A stretch of 53,437 nt of DNA from Chara braunii (taxonomy: Eukaryota > Streptophyta > Charophyceae > Charales > Characeae), in NCBI GenBank assembly GCA_003427395.1, contig BFEA01000102.1:1139779-1193215 (forward strand), in the 5' to 3' direction. Of the stretch, positions 53,173 to 53,437 are shown piece after piece; position 1 is the stretch's first letter; every line of letters begins with the position of its first letter. A program made the translations under genes and the position numbers. A model generated the notes under the pieces. It worked only from the letters and a program-made list of their open reading frames with translations. It was not told the origin of the DNA and did no database searches.

Positions 53173-53437
53173 CAGTGTAGTCCCCCGTACGTCGTACGGG
53201 GGGTCTCCGTACAGTTCGTGTGTACGAACATATGAACGGCCATACGGACGTACGAACGGTCTCTGTCCGAATGTGTTAGGGCCTGGTGGTAGGGTGAGGG
53301 GGGGCGGGTTGATCCCCTGGGATGGTAGGGGGGGTCTCAAAGGACCCCATAGTATTTTTTTAATTTTTTTCAGAAAAAAACTTATCGTCAAAAAAAGAGG
53401 AAAAAAAAAATAAAATCAAATGGCTCTATCGCTATAA
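53173..53437. mobile_element. putative hAT-like element cut by the window end
   Basis: CAGTGTAGTCCCCCGTACGT at 53173 starts a GC-rich region dense in GTACG/CGTAC words that then gives way to A-rich sequence. This is the same architecture as the confirmed element at 12522-13273. CAGTG is a usual hAT terminus. The other end is outside the window, so the call is provisional; the candidate left target octamer is GGGGTATC (53165-53172). Confidence 0.4.

Overview
This window looks like nuclear DNA of a large, repeat-rich eukaryotic genome, most probably of the green lineage. I infer a streptophyte alga or early land plant; I cannot name the species from sequence alone. The evidence is decayed non-LTR retrotransposons (LINEs) with a plant-like ORF1, endonuclease, reverse transcriptase and zinc-binding C-terminus, a CACTA/Plavaka-like transposase and a Ulp1-type protease, many hairpin MITEs, long CT/CA/AAT/CTT microsatellites, and no bacterial gene organisation. 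No intact, recognisable host gene is present. The best host candidate is a GC-rich 713-codon open frame on the minus strand (15290-17431). No true tRNA, rRNA or CRISPR array was found.

Layout. 1-4.2 kb: broken LINE pieces, a duplicated 137-bp block and a dispersed 24-bp hairpin motif. 5.1-6.7 kb: a putative DNA transposon with perfect 32-bp terminal inverted repeats and a nested MITE. 7-10.6 kb: no recognisable gene. 10.69 kb: first copy of a conserved two-stem RNA-like motif. 10.9-12 kb: minus-strand LINE fragment. 12.5-13.3 kb: non-autonomous hAT element with a perfect 8-bp target duplication. 13.6 kb: tRNA-like pol III boxes. 14.9-15.4 kb: a tandem pair of hammerhead-ribozyme-like sequences 331 bp apart between CA microsatellites. 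15.3-17.4 kb: the GC-rich open frame. 17.6-22.3 kb plus 28.7-29.6 kb: one LINE, split in its reverse transcriptase by a 6.4-kb foldback element (22.3-28.7 kb) whose arms are inverted tandem satellites.

30.6-34.1 kb and 46.5-49.7 kb hold two related composite elements. Each has the same head, containing the RNA motif on the minus strand, a second shared block, and about 2.2 kb further on a tandem array of hairpin-forming monomers. The two arrays are unrelated in sequence and period (about 70 bp and 79 bp). 34-39.9 kb is microsatellite country with small dispersed repeats. 40.6-41.7 kb is a minus-strand LINE C-terminus, and 42-43.5 kb a cluster of foldback MITEs. 43.9-46.1 kb is a decayed transposase and 51.6-52.9 kb a decayed Ulp1-type protease, possibly one transposon split by the second composite element. 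The window ends inside a third hAT-like element.

The most notable signals are (1) the covarying two-stem motif in three places, (2) the hammerhead pair, (3) hairpin-monomer arrays whose stems fit best on the same strand as that motif, and (4) the foldback satellite with higher-order repeats inside a LINE whose reading frame resumes exactly beyond it.
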